64,000 bases of DNA from Schistosoma haematobium (GCF_000699445.3 NC_067202.1:7435458-7499457); one strand, 5' to 3'. Shown: positions 22,191 through 34,599, counted from the stretch's first letter. Translations and numbers: made by a program. The notes: generated from the sequence alone by a model not told the origin.

Positions 22191-23147
22191 GATCACAAGC
22201 TACAGTTCATTGAAGAACAGTATTTCTGTTTTAAACATTTCTATTTTGATCTCATTTTATTTATTAGTTATAACTTATGGCCTTGTGCCCTATTAATATA
22301 TGATGTAAAGATACCGCTAATTAGAGAACAGTGATTTGTCGACAGTAAAAATGAGGCGTGTGTGGGGCCCGTAATTTTGTCCTCATTTAGACCGTATGAT
22401 GTTCGTCCGAAGAGCTCTCCACTTTAGTGTCCAGAGATCTGACCTCAAGGAGATTGTAATGATGATTGTTGTTGAAATATATGTGTCGCCTACCCTCGTA
22501 TATATTAATCATCGACTTAAATCGCGTTAGTCAACAACGGAATTAAATTTGTCAAATAACGAAAATAGACTTGTGAATACATATACTTTGAATATAGAAG
22601 TGAATGGGATAGAAATGAGAGAAACGACGTGCAGTGCAGATGGCGGGTAAGTCAACTCCCATTTAACCAAGTCTTAATCAATATTTATAGTTACACAAAT
22701 GTAAGTTACAGACATGTGATGAGTAATAGGGATAAGAAACGTGCACACACATGCGCTCATATGAAAACAGTCAAGATTGATAATTGAATAATTAACAAGG
22801 TCAGAATGTGACTCAAGTAGAATGAATAGAATGGGCTATCCGGAGGCTAGAATAAGTTATATGGGCTTAACATAATAACCGACACTACACGTGAACCCGT
22901 AAGAGCAGTCTACAGTCTTTATCGGTCCTTCTTCCTGCCTAGCTCCGCCTGTTAAACCCACAACACAAATCTCAGCCGCTGCGATATGAATCATGGATTT
23001 CGAACATACTGGTATTATATACAAACCGGACAGACCACATTGCACCACAAAATCTAGAAAACAACATTTGTACAAGAATTAGCCCAAAGTGGCTGTGAAT
23101 GTGGGAGGTAGTAATTGATAGACTGGGCATAACTCATGAAGGTGAAA
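22121..23147. repeat. Direct duplicate of 2997-4000
   Basis: Same order as the left copy with small indels (for example an added 'ttattagttataac' at about 22258). Ends near 'gactgggcataact'. Confidence 0.75.
22361..22889 (-). mobile_element. LTR-D, solo-LTR-like, 4-bp TSD cgtg
   Basis: Flanked by cgtg at 22357-22360 and 22890-22893, the same flank as the copy at 3219-3742. 529 bp. Confidence 0.65.
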
Positions 23148-23496
23148 ATCACTAGTTGCTTTAAACGCTTTACAATGTTTAAAATTATTACCGAATTAAT
23201 ATGAGAATGAACTTTATTATCCATTGATGTTAAACATTCTGTTTTAGATATGCATTACTTTGTGACGTTATATCGAATATTTAGAAGATAATTTTCATAT
23301 TGTGTAACATCTTTCAGCTTAAATATTTCCATGCATTACATTACAGAATGAAAATATACTGTACCAGACCACATCTTTGTCTGGTGCTGAGCAAAATCAC
23401 TAAGATAGATAATTTCATATATGTTAGTGATCGAAATGATCATGTAAGTCATTATTAAATCTCATCGGGACAAGTCTTATATATTACTCTACAGTA

Positions 23497-24330
23497 TTTA
23501 CTTACGCATGTTACTCTTCATGGAGGAGTATAGGCCACTCACCAGCATTCCCCATCCAACCCTGACCTGGGAAATACTTTCCAGTTGTTATTCATGCTTC
23601 TCATATTTGCTTCTCTTTCCCAACGTAATGTGTTCTCTAACCTTCCACTTTCCCGTTTCCCTTCAGGATTACAAGTTAGCACTTGTCTCGTGATGCAGTT
23701 CGATGATTTCCGTAATGTATGCAATATCCATTTCCATCATATTTTCCTAATTTCCCCTTCAACTCGAAGCTGGTTTGTTCTCTCTCACAGAAGTCTGTTG
23801 CTGATGGTATCCGGTCAATAGATGTTGAGTATCTTGTGTAGACAACTGATTATAAATACTTGTACCTTCACGATGATGTTTGTAGTAGTTATCAAAGTTT
23901 GCGCTCCGTACAGTAGAAGTGTCTTGATGTTCGTATTAAAGATTGTGACTTAGATGTTGTTTGAAAGATAGTTGTTTTGAGTTTCATATGTTCTTCCATT
24001 GTAGGAATGTATCCCTTGCTTTGCCAATCCTGTTATTTACGTGTGTGTCTGATCCTCCATTTAATCGATTATGCTTCCCATGTACGTGAAGGATTCTAAA
24101 TTTTGCAGAGTTTCACCATCAAGTGTGATTGGGTTAGTTTTTTCCGTGTTGTGTTTGTGTATCTTAGTTTTCCCTTTTGTGTATGTTGAGGCCAACTATT
24201 GCAAAGGTTTCTGCTACACAAGTTGTCTTCATCTACATTTGTTCATGTATATGAGATAGAAAGGCTAGGTGATCTGTAAAGTTTAAATAGTCTAATTGGT
24301 TCTGAGTTGTCCAATTTTCTAATATCAAAA
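23497..24330 (-). pseudogene. SR2-type LINE 3' fragment, degenerate
   Basis: On the minus strand it matches the RT C-terminus and tail of the SR2 element: fragments such as '[12 protein letters not shown]', '[14 protein letters not shown]' and the end near 'gcgtaagtaa'. Multiple frameshifts and stops. 5' truncated at about 24330. Its sequence is closer to 28008-28275 than to the 18-21 kb element, pointing to a second SR2 subfamily. Confidence 0.75.
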
Positions 24331-24560
24331 CTTGTAAATACTTTCCAACTGCTTTTGTTGTATACTAATATCACTTACAAATCAATAAAGATACCTTTTT
24401 ACAATAAGTAAGTATTAATATTAGATTTTTCACATTATCCATTATCATTAAAACATAGAATTACTACTGATAAAACAAGAAAAAAATTAAAATATTTCTC
24501 TTTCAATCATTTAAACAGTAGGCTAAACTATTCACATTCATAATAATATAAATCAACAAA
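24331..24560. other. AT-rich spacer
   Basis: Nothing recognised. Confidence 0.4.
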
Positions 24561-24565
24561 CTAAT

Positions 24566-24713
24566 ATGATAGAAGAAAAAGAAGAACAAAAACAAGAACA
24601 AGAAGAACAACAACTAGAAGAAGAACAAGAAGAAGAAAAAGAAGAACAAGAGGAAGAAGAAGAAGAAGAGGAAAAAGAAGAAGAAGAAGAGGAAGAGGAA
24701 GAAGAAGGAAAAA
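24566..24713 (+). repeat. GAA/GGA-rich purine tract
   Basis: Strongly purine-rich from 24566, with no pyrimidine at all between 24648 and 24713 (66 nt). It gives an open frame of Glu/Gln/Lys only, which is a composition artefact rather than a gene. Long purine/pyrimidine tracts can form triplex DNA. Confidence 0.85.
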
Positions 24714-24912
24714 CTTCTTTTACTTTTGTTGTGAAGTTAACTATAGAAGGAAATCATTACAACATACCTATTAGGCAATCAATTTGAAAGTTGACAACAT
24801 AATTCATTTGTATATATCAATTAATATTGAGTTGGGAACCATTTGAAAATATTGATTTCTGAATAGTTGATTTAGGTAATGTTGAATATGTTTCGAACTC
24901 CTGTAAGATCAT

Positions 24913-25216
24913 CTTGTGGTATGTGTTACTTATATCGATATGAGTAATATATAACGATAGTCAAGAATAGAATGTTTGGTAATAGAAGGTCAAGAAGATC
25001 GAGAAGTTAAGAACGAGAACAGAAAGTGATTGGTATGGAAATGCAGGGACCGTGAAGTCTGAGACGATTGCAAAGGAATAGTCAAGTTTAAGACAGCTGG
25101 TTAATATTTTGCAAATGAAGCATTTACTATATGGTTCTCAGATTTTACTAAGAGATTCTGTAAGTTTATGTTGAAATACATCAGATTTTCCTCACTTATG
25201 TTCTTGTTCACAACAA
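24913..25216 (+). repeat. S300 repeat, near full length
   Basis: From 'ttgtggtatgtgttactta' to 'gttcttgttcacaacaat'. About 304 bp. The hairpin arm is partly decayed (gagtaatat). Confidence 0.65.
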
Positions 25217-25610
25217 TGTGATGATTTTGAGTAACAATTGAGAATTTGGTTTGCCGAGCTGAAGGTATGGATGAGCTGTAAACATTATTAAGATCGAATG
25301 TTTAAGGAGTCATAATATTTTTCTTATGCGGAACTAGTTGATCAAGTGTTTCAAAGATGACAACCGTTGAATCAGGTTGAAGGACACGGTAAGTTTGAAC
25401 TTGTCATTATTCCACGCTTATAATCTCTGAAACAATCAAACTTGAAACTTTTAAGAACAACCTTTCAGAACCAAATAATCAACACTTTCAACCTCAATTA
25501 GCTTGCAATATCGTCTGCTTCTGATGATTTTAAACCTGGAAAAAGTATAGCTGTCCGATCGGACTTCAGATTGTGGAGATTGTGGAATTAAATGACGTCT
25601 CATTGTGAAT
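25217..25610. other. AT-rich spacer
   Basis: No assigned family or coding sequence. Confidence 0.35.
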
Positions 25611-25614
25611 GTAG

Positions 25615-26100
25615 AGTTCCATTAACCTATCAATCTTAGACCACCATTGAAAAGTTGGAAGCACTAGTCAACCCTTTTGAGAAGTATGGGACTCCTCAGC
25701 AATGAACATCAACAATCCCGAACACAGGATCTTCGGTCAGGCATATGAACGCTTAATATCTAGAACACTGAATCCCATGCAACGGCGTTAATACTTAACC
25801 TCAATCAATTAACGACAGTGAGCGATCAATCTGCATTGTCTTCGGTTAGTAACTGACGCACATCCAACACGGAACAGCTCCACTAGTTACGTCTTCTCAC
25901 TAGAACTTAGGGAATTTCCTTTCGATACTAGTGATTACATAATAGTTTTCAGTATTGAGTTATAGAGATTGTTGAATTTCACTGATACTATAGACATTAG
26001 CACAGTTGGATGCCAAGTTGTCCAGAGTTTAAGCGTTCGTGCACAAGACCCGAGGTCCTGGGTTCAAGTCTCGTGTGCGTGAGCGTGGATGATTACAATG
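25615..26100. repeat. Head-to-head HH1 SINEs, degenerate
   Basis: 25615-25950 is a minus copy through tail, hammerhead remnant ('tatgggactcctcagcaatg'), tRNA-like block and 5' region. 25985-26100 is a plus copy with B-box-like 'gggttcaagtctc', truncated before its hammerhead. Confidence 0.6.
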
Positions 26101-26670
26101 ATTTTCAGGAATTATTAGGACAGCTATTCACTGATAACAACAAAAAATGGTTGCACATTACTATGGGTGAAGAAGTATATCATTAGATAGCAGGTGATTG
26201 GTCAGCGAGTTAAAAGCTTAATATGAAAATTCACGTTCTTGTATTCGAACAATGATCTTTGTCTCCTTACATCACGTTCGTCAACCTTCCACTGCCTCTG
26301 CATATAAACTTTAAGAAGTCAATAAAAACCATTGTACAATATGTCCTTTGACGTCACATAGGAGACAAACAGGACCTGATTCATCCTTTAATAAAATAAA
26401 TTACTCAACCAAAAACAATTCCATAATCATTAAGAATAAATTCCTTTAGGCTCCATACATTCACCAATTTCATTCTAGCATTATTGATCAATATTCAGCT
26501 GACATTGTTTATTTTAATGGATTTGTCCCCAGTTGTTATTATATTTAACATCATATTTACCATAGGTTAAAATCCATGACATTATACGGTCTTATCCATT
26601 AAATAACTAAGCAGATAAATTATAAATGATTTACTATATTATGTAAACTTAACATCAGTGGTTAAACTAT

Positions 26671-26967
26671 TATAAGCAAAGATGGATAGTAGTTAACAGT
26701 GGAATCCAAAACGTGCGTTTCGTTCTGCTTAGCACTCGTTAGCTGAATGTACCTGAATCTCAGCGTTGATATTCACTTCGGGACTCGAGCCCTGTATGCC
26801 GTCGCGTTATCTACTTAACTACTGAGTCCTGATAGTCACTTGCTTATGCAATGAGGTGAATATCAATACTGAGATTCAGGTACATTCAGCTGACGAGTCT
26901 CAAATAGGATGAAACTCGCGTCAAACTGCATTACACTGCTAGCCACTATCCATCTTTACTTATAACG
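26671..26967. repeat. Fold-back Sm-alpha (HH2) SINE
   Basis: A minus-oriented copy (26671-26860) flips to plus at about 26855-26865, on a shared 'gtgaatatcaa' stretch, and runs to 26967. The two ends ('aagcaaagatggatag' and 'ctatccatctttactt') are complementary. The left hammerhead has CTAACGA (G5 to A); the right one is listed separately. Confidence 0.75.
26882..26932 (+). ncRNA. Hammerhead ribozyme motif, core complete, helix I disturbed
   Basis: CTGACGA (26890-26896), helix II gtct/ggat (two wobbles), GAAAC (26911-26915) and GTC (26920-26922) are all present. Three extra A residues follow the cleavage site before 'ctg', so helix I has a bulge directly at the scissile position. The same AAA is present at 39.25 and 43.26 kb, which marks a subfamily. 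Confidence 0.75.
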
Positions 26968-27439
26968 CTTATGAATTAAGGCAATATCGAACGAATACGC
27001 ACAGTATTCACATATGCCAATAAGTTAGAGACTGAACAATTTCAGTTCTCAACATTTATGGGAAGATTCAAACAAACAATATCAAATGAATAATTAAACT
27101 ATTTCATTTGTGAAGAGATAACATTTTACTCTTATTGAATAGATAAACTGATTATTAACACCGTTTATGTTATCCATTTAGTTAACACTAATTCTGACAA
27201 TCATGTCAATTCATGTTAACACAAGTCGGCAAATTTATTATGATGCATATTTAATAATAACTGAACTAATTGACACATGTTGATTGACTCAATGGAATGA
27301 AGTTAAAAGAAGTTTCTCTTTTTTTTAAAAAAAGAAGGTGTTAAAATTCAATAGAATTCAATTATAGAAATTGACAACTGATAGTACTTAAGTGTGTTTT
27401 TATTACGTTAAAACAACGGTCGTATAGTAATTTCAGTTA

Positions 27440-27680
27440 TCAAAAAGGGGTTTTTGTGAATCAGTTGAAGTTAGACATTAACACCGTTGGATGCCGGCTA
27501 AGTGGTCTAGTCACGCGCGAGATTGATAGGTCCTCGGTTTGCATCTCACAGGGAGAGAGATCGTGGATGCGCAGTGCTGAGAAATCATATACTAGGACGA
27601 AACGGCCATCCAATGCTTCAACGTTTTTTATGTTGCTCTAGCTTCAACTGACTCATGATTTCAACTATTGAAGTTTCACT
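27440..27680 (+). repeat. HH1 hammerhead SINE
   Basis: Complete tRNA-like part, hammerhead zone and 'gcttcaactgactcatgat' tail. The core reads CTGAGAA and the triplet ATC, so it is dead. GAAAC is intact. Confidence 0.7.
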
Positions 27681-27947
27681 TGTATTTGTAACTATGATGT
27701 GTAATTATCTTGAATAATGTTTGTTATTAATGTTTCACAGTTAAATTCATTTGGTTGATGTAAGTTAGACAATCATTGGAAACTTAGAAGTATAATTATA
27801 AATTGTAGTCTTCCGAAATTTTTACACCTTTGACAGTTAATGTAATAATGATTATCAGGACGAGTGATATATGAAGCCTTTGTAATTATTTCGAAAAGAA
27901 TCCCCTACAATAGAAAATAATAGTAAACAATGTACATCATTTTTCTG

Positions 27948-29120
27948 GTTAACGGTTTTTTAGGGAGTTATTTTTCTACATGATGGGGCTGTTAACCCCA
28001 ACAAATACAAATACAACACGGAGAACACCAACCCAATCACACTTGATGGCGAAACTCTGGAAGATTTAGAATCCTTCATTAATGAACAACTAGGATCGGA
28101 TACAAATGTGAAGGAGAGAGGATTAGCAAAGCAAGGGTTACATTCCTACAATAGAATAACATATGGAACTCAAAACAACTGTCTTTCAAACAACATCAAA
28201 GTCACAATCCTCAATACGAACGTCAAGACACTTCTACTATATGAAGCTGAAACTTGGACAATTACTACAACCATCATCTTCTGGTGATTGATTGGATTAT
28301 GAAGACCTCTACATCTCAACGGAAACATTGCATACGACCTAACTTTTCTATCCCATATACATTACCAATGCAAGTCAATATGATCAGTGCGGCAGAAGCC
28401 TCTAGGTCAGTAGGCCTCAACATCCACAAGGTAAAAATTAACATCCTCAAATACAATACGAAAACTACCAACTCAATCACACTTGATGGAAAAACTCTGG
28501 AAGAGATGGAAACTTCCACTTACGTAGACAAAATTATCGATGAATATGAACGATCTGATGCAGACGTAATGGCAAAGATTGACAAAACAAGGATAACGTT
28601 CCTACAGTTGAAGAACAGACGAAACTCAAAGCAACTGCCAACCAAAACCAAAGTCAGAATCTTCAATACGATCGTGAAGACAGTCCTACCGTACGAAGCC
28701 GAAACTTGAAGAACTACTACAACCATCATGAAGAAGGTACAAATATTTATAATCAATTGTCTACACAAATACTCAACATCGATTGACCGGAAACCATCAG
28801 TAACAGCCTTCTGTGGGAGAGAACAAATCAGCTTCGAGTTGAAGAGGAAATTAGGAAATGATGATGGAAATGGATATTACATACATTACGGAAATCAAAC
28901 TGCATCACGAGACAAGTGCTAACTTGTAATCCTGAAGGGAAACGGAAGAGTGGTCGGTCAACTAATACATTACGTTGGGAAATAGACCCAGATATGAGAA
29001 GGATGAATAACAACTAGCAAGAAGTGAAACAGATTTCCTAGGACAGAGTTGGCTGGAGAATGCTGGTGAGTGGCCTATACTCCTCCACGAGAAGTAACAG
29101 GCGTAAGTAAGTAATGGATA
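27948..29120 (+). pseudogene. Rearranged SR2-type LINE: 5' UTR joined to two RT C-terminal units
   Basis: 27948-28007 resembles the element's first bases ('tctggttaacggtttttta', 'gatggggctgttaacccc') and jumps directly to the RT C-terminal region at 28008, losing about 2 kb. That unit ends at about 28272, and a second, longer unit starts at 'gattggattatgaagacc' (DWIMKTSTS) and runs to the tail 'ggcgtaagtaagtaa' at 29102-29116. Units 28008-28275 and 28455-28735 are homologous. Many stops. Confidence 0.75.
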
Positions 29121-29159
29121 TACATCATACTATTTACAAGGTTGAACTTCTAGTAAATT

Positions 29160-29323
29160 TTCCCGACGTCTGCACGTAATTATTACCAAAGTTTTAGCAA
29201 TCGTGGGCATATTTTTGTGAGGTCCTTTTTTTATCGAATGAGGTTGCTAATCTTACTTCAAATTCACTTTTTTCTTTAAATCCTCATATGGAACCTCCAG
29301 TAACCCTAGAAGGGTTTCATATG
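29160..29323 (+). repeat. LINE 5'-UTR-like segment
   Basis: 'gaggtcctttttttatcgaatgaggttgctaatct' has the layout of the RTE 5' start ('...tttagcgagt...ggggttagc') followed by 'cctccag...ccctaga'. Possibly the head of another RTE-type element; the body is absent. Confidence 0.35.
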
Positions 29324-29676
29324 TGTTGAGTCCGTTTTACGAGAACTGCAACGGAGCCTCCAGAGGCCCTAGAGGAGCCGAAGAGTCCTAGCCAGTCAGA
29401 GCATGATGGAGCTTTCTAGAATGTCAACGTGACGTGCTACTATTGGTCAGCAGCATAATATGTCTTTTAGCGGATCGGTTAAAATATGATGTTGATTTAA
29501 CAAATGTTAGCATCCTTAAATACCCGTGTTTTCTGTACAAAAAAGAACCTTGGAGTAAAGTATTTTCTCGCATACTTGGCGTCTTCTCTCTTGTGTTCAG
29601 GTTGCTGTATAGTTCTAGCTTGCTGGTTACAGAATAACTTAGGAAACTAATAGCGTTCAATTCGCAAGACTTATCA
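29324..29676 (+). mobile_element. Solo LTR-G, TG...CA ends, 5-bp TSD
   Basis: 353 bp, TGTTGAG.. to ..CTTATCA, flanked by atatg at 29319-29323 and 29677-29681. It shares its second half with 35431-35813 ('cttggagtaaag', 'tcaggttgctg', 'agcgttcaatt'). 'ttaaatacccg' may be its TATA region. No internal domain remains, so it is a recombination remnant of an LTR retrotransposon; the clade cannot be told. Confidence 0.85.
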
Positions 29677-30339
29677 ATATGGATGTGTGAACTGTAAGTG
29701 CAAACCACTTACATCGACATTTAAATTTATGGCATAAAATAAATATCAACGTCAAACCAGTAATATACATATAATATTGTTATGTAATCCATTTCCTTAA
29801 CATCATACGATGTAAATGTTCTATAGTTTAGTGTTACTAATTATGTTTATTTACTTTTTTTTAAAGAACAAGTCTTTCAATCTGACACGAAGTCAATCAT
29901 TTGATTGAAATCATGATATACGAATTATAAATAACTCTAGTGTACAGTTTTGTTTACGTCATTTGTTATAACGTCCATTAACTATTGTTGTTAGAAGGAA
30001 ACTGATTTTCTTTGCTTGTACGTTTGTATGTATATGTATGTGTGTGTGTGTGCATGTATTATTCATGCAAAAAACCTACAGTGAACGGATAACAAGTAAT
30101 AGAATAACTACTCAATGAATAGAGTAGTTCTGTCTAGCAACATTATATCAAACTATGTTCATGGGAGTGACATGATAAAAACCGATCATGTGTGTAGGAT
30201 TGAGATCCTGATAAATTACTCATCAACCAATCATGAGATAGCATGTCTTTACTCAAAGAACGAATAATCACATAAAAAATCCTTATAAAATTAATAAAAT
30301 AATCCATTCTGTCTGCTGACACTGTTTGCCAGTTGAATG

Positions 30340-31450
30340 AAAGTCTCAGTCAGTCAGTAACAACGTAGAACTTCATACGTACGTACATCAGTTCGAGTTG
30401 CCACACCACATTAGCACCGAGATACAATTGTCAGTTCGAATCCCGTAGCGTTAGAGGTAGTTAAATTACAAGCAGTAATTGCAAACATTAGGGTTTGAAG
30501 ATGTTATTCAAGGAGTATAATCCAGTGAAACAAATTTGGAAAGAGGAAAAACAAGGGACATGAAGAGTTCAGAGGATTAGAATTTGGGAAAACACAAAGA
30601 GTGGATGGACCTGTGCCATTGCAAACGATTTTGAGCCATGTCATTCATGGTCTCTAACCATCGGTTGCTATCATCTCTCAGTCCCCAACAAGGTAGTCTA
30701 CACCTACCAACATGACTCAATCCACTTGTCAATGACTTCGTGGATTTGTGCCATGTTTTGATCTGGCCGTCCCTACCTTTCTTCCAACGTAACCCAACAC
30801 CATAAAACATCGCTCATCTGAGCAGTCAGTGGTTGGATATACATAACAAGTGTCCTAGCCATCTCAACTGATGAAATTTCACTACCTTATCAATTGATTT
30901 GCCATCATTACCTAGTACCCGTTTCCTAACAACTGCATTACCTACTCTGTGGTCCCAGGATATACGAGTAATGCTTCGAAGACACCTATGATCGAACACT
31001 ATTAACCTCTGCTCTTACCGGCCATGTTTCATTGCTATAAGGTAGGACGGAACGAACTGCTGCACAGTAAACTAGTCCTTTGAATTCTAGAGAGATATCT
31101 CGCCTACACCATAAATGACGCAAGTTGGCAAAAGCTAGTCGAGCCTTCTATATCCGTGCTGAGATTTCGTCACACACCAGACCACAAGGACTGATGAAAC
31201 TCCCAAGATAAGTAAAGTGGTCGACACGCTCAACTACTTCACTCCCTACCATTAGTTCGGGTGTCGATTCAACCCAATCCTGAAGCAACATTTTGCATTT
31301 CGAGGGGGAGAATCGCATTCTGAACATGCTTGCATTGTTTCTTACAATGGTCAGCATCTTCACCAAATAGAACCATGTCATCGGCATATTCTAAGTCAAC
31401 AGGTAGAAGTTCAACCCCCAGAAATCTAGATGAATGAATGTCTATGCTTT
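30340..31450 (-). pseudogene. LINE-F 3' portion (reverse transcriptase C-terminus to tail)
   Basis: Minus strand, from the end of the RT domain to the 3' tail. Visible pieces: 'NNASMFRMRFSPSKCKMLLQ', 'DHFTYLGSFISPCG' (31387-31148) and 'SHVGRCRLPCWGLRDDSNRW' (30810-30577). These are typical of the post-RT region of schistosome non-LTR elements. The tail is a short (ACTG)-type repeat at about 30345-30360. Frames are broken. No endonuclease is present. Clade (RTE or CR1) not settled from this piece. Confidence 0.75.
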
Positions 31451-31835
31451 ACAAGATATTTATTGTCAAAATTATATTATATTGATTATGTCAAATAATA
31501 CAGGATACAGGGTGATCCTTATGATGGTCAAAGTGAGATAAAATACATTCATGGAAAGCATTTATTATCAAACACAAAGTATAAAAAATAGAAATATTAA
31601 TTTCAACTAAAAGTCAGTCCAAAAGTAATGACAAAATGTGCTAAGAAGTGTTTCAAGACTACAGTTACTCATTGTTGTAAACTGTCGAATGACAACACTT
31701 ATATATATTCACTCAATGCGATAGTAGTTAGGAATTTATGAGGAGCTCTACATATTATATATATTATATACTAGTAAAAATCAAGATAACTTGCAATTTT
31801 TGTAGCTGAACATTTCACATATCTCAATTGAGATC
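31451..31835. other. AT-rich spacer
   Basis: Nothing recognised. Confidence 0.4.
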
Positions 31836-31839
31836 ACGA

Positions 31840-32270
31840 ATCGAACAATATCAGATCCCCACTGAAAGCCTCGAAACACTAGACGGCCGTTTCGTTCTAG
31901 TATAGGACTTCTCAGTAGTGTGCATTCACGATCCCACACTCGGGAATTGGACCAGAAATCTACGGTCTTGCTTGCGAATACTTAACCTCCAGACCACTGA
32001 GCTGAAACACAATGGTGTTAATGTCTAACTTCAACCTATACACGAAATTGCGCAACCAACTCCCATTGTTAGACACTAACACCATTGGATGCCGACTCAT
32101 TAGTCTAAAGGTCTAAAGGTCCGAGTGCTGGCTCATGGATGCGTACTACTGACGAGTCCCATGCTAGAACGAGACGGCCATCCAGTGCTTCCAGGGTTTC
32201 AATGGTAGTCTAACATCAATCGATTCATGATCTCAAACAAAAACTCAACAATCAACGCAAACTCATGGTG
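31840..32270. repeat. Head-to-head HH1 SINE pair
   Basis: A minus copy 31840-32066 (tail, hammerhead, tRNA-like, start of 5' region) abuts a plus copy 32067-32270. Left hammerhead core: CTGAGAA (G8 to A). Right: CTGACGA intact, but GAAAC reads GAGAC and the triplet is ATC. Both dead. No clear TSD was found. Confidence 0.7.
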
Positions 32271-32279
32271 ATGATCATA

Positions 32280-32705
32280 AATTTTGTTTGAATGCCCTGG
32301 TAGGGCCGAGAGTGGGGAGAGTCCGCTCTACTTCTCGAAATGCTCTCGCATGTCCACGCATATATAGCCTGTGCCACGGAAGTCCTACTCACTGCCTTCT
32401 CGTGGCGGGGGTGTTTTTACGGAATTGGAAAACCCTGATTCCAAACCAATGGTGCACATGGGCTCCAGAATCCTGAAGCAACAAATGGCGTATGAAACAA
32501 TCGTTGGTCATGGGACTGCATCTTCGGACGTTGCCCAACTGCCTTGTGAATCAAACCTTCAGGTCGAAAGCTCCGGGTGTGGCCCCCTAAGAAAACCACC
32601 TGCTTCGGTTTGAGCACCCGGGCAGTATCACAGCCCTCACACATATCAAATGAGATTTGTGTGGCGCATATGTATTTGGTGCCTCCTTGTACCAATATCT
32701 ATGTG
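32280..32705 (-). repeat. Dispersed repeat J (unidentified)
   Basis: Partner of 8790-9270. The minus strand has a 92-codon open stretch (32695-32417) with 'VFLGGHTRSFRPEGLIHKAV', and the other copy keeps a similar but shorter peptide. The peptide conservation may simply reflect nucleotide similarity. The segment is clearly less AT-rich than its flanks. Confidence 0.6.
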
Positions 32706-33074
32706 TTAAAATAATAATAAAATTTGTTACTTAACTATTTCGATCTTCAACCATTCTGTTCATGTTATTCATAAGAGATAAATAAACAAATCTCATATTC
32801 AATAATGAATACAGTAAAAATGAATAAAACAATTTTCAGTTTTCTTATATTTCCGTTACATCTTCTAGACGCCATTTAACACTTACTGTCAATCTATGTA
32901 AAATATTGTATTAGGCAATTCATAGTCTATTTCATTCTATTAATAGAAACAATCTACTTAAATGTCCATTTTATAGTAAACTATTATTGAAAATTATTTG
33001 AGTTAAAATCATTCATTTTATGAAAAAAAAGAGGATAAGAATCTTCATCTTCAATAGTATAATGAAAATTTCAT

Positions 33075-33345
33075 GTGTGTTGTATGCTACTTATATTGAC
33101 AGTTATAAGTAGTATGTGACATCAATCAGAAATCGAAGGCCTACTAACAGAAAATTGAAAAGATGGAATGGAAGAGAATAGGAATGTAAACAGAGAGTCA
33201 TTTTTGTAACAACAGGAATGAAAGAACAATGATATTTGTCAGTGACAATTGATGGAAGATGTAAAAAGACACTTTGTAATTTGAGTTGAATAATAAATTG
33301 GCCATCCCTATCAAATCTTCGTTCACTATTAATCCATCTTAAGTC
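33075..33345 (+). repeat. S300 repeat
   Basis: Hairpin 'ctacttatattgacagttataagtag', body and 'cttcgttcacta' end are present with a decayed middle. Confidence 0.6.
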
Positions 33346-33599
33346 CATAGGCTTGTTTTCTTTTTTAAATCAGATACTTGTCAATTGACGGTATGCTAAT
33401 CATCTAGAATAAAATGTCAAGTTAAATAACTTAACAAATCGTATATACATGTAACGATACGTAAAGACGGTATCTAATATTTAACAGATTGTTTTAATTT
33501 CACAGTTTACATCAAGGAAAGATTTTAGGAACATCAACAGTAAGAAACGGAAAACAATGAACAACAGTTTCTTCTTAATATGTGAATACTCAGTGGTAT

Positions 33600-34160
33600 T
33601 GAAATTAGACATTTAAACCAGTGAATTCCGACTCAGTAGATCATGGGTTGAACGCTCGTCGCTAAACCTGAAGTCCCTGAATCCGATTCCCAGTGTGATC
33701 ATCGGTATCTATTGCTGAATGATCTCAAGCTAAAACAAAATATGTGTCCAATGTCTTCTAGTTTTAAAATGGTTACTCAACCCAAAACATTCCGTGATTA
33801 GAAGTATACAACTCAACAACAGTTGTTGATTTCCTTTAATATTTACTGTACAAATTATTCACTGTAAATCTGTATATGCTCACACTGAAATATTTTGAAT
33901 CGAAATTTCCTTCTACACAGAAAACTTATACACAGTATAAACTTAGTCGTATTTATATAACGTGGATTGGTTGAAGTTAGACAATAACACCGTTAGATGC
34001 CGGCTCAGTGGTCTACATGTTAATTGTTCGCTCACGAGACCGGTAGGTCATGGGTTCGAATCTAGTTGAGTGGGATCGTTAATGCATACTGCTGAGAAGT
34101 ACCATACTTGAACGAAACGGCCGTCCAGGTTTTACATGTTAGTCTAATTTTAGTTGACTC
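33600..34160 (+). repeat. Two plus HH1 SINEs around a unique spacer; inverted duplicate at 48480-48965
   Basis: 33600-33820 is a degenerate SINE (tRNA-like, tail). 33835-33960 is a non-SINE spacer ('cagaaaacttatacacag'). 33960-34160 is an HH1 copy with dead core CTGAGAA. The complete order, including the spacer, recurs on the minus strand at 48480-48965. Confidence 0.75.
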
Positions 34161-34599
34161 ATGAATCCAACTATTTAAAGCTGTCAGCACTTCTACAGAT
34201 TACTGTCTACATTATTTTATCCGACTGCTTTTTTATTTTGCTAGAATAAGATTAAAATAATGAATCTATTGTGTATCTAAAAATAATCCTTTCTTTTAAT
34301 TTAAAACAGTGTTCTTTCAATTATCTTCATGCAGAAAAACAGAAATCTTGAATCCGTTCTGATAGATCTTCTTCAATAGAGAAGAGATAATATTGAAAGT
34401 CATAAAAAATTGTGAAAAAAATGAATAGAATGTTGGCACAAGACACATTGACGTTAAAAACAATTTGTGTAAGGATGAAGAAAACAAAAGACACTAACCA
34501 TAATAAACACGCAATGATGCAGAATTTTATGGTTTTCTCACAATCAGAATACTTTATGGTCACAACTATATGCATATTTTCAGATGGTGGTTGGAGGTA

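Noticed and set aside
24566..24787. 73-codon Glu/Gln/Lys-rich open frame
   Set aside because: It is the translation of a GAA-type purine repeat; no start context, domain or flanking exon support.
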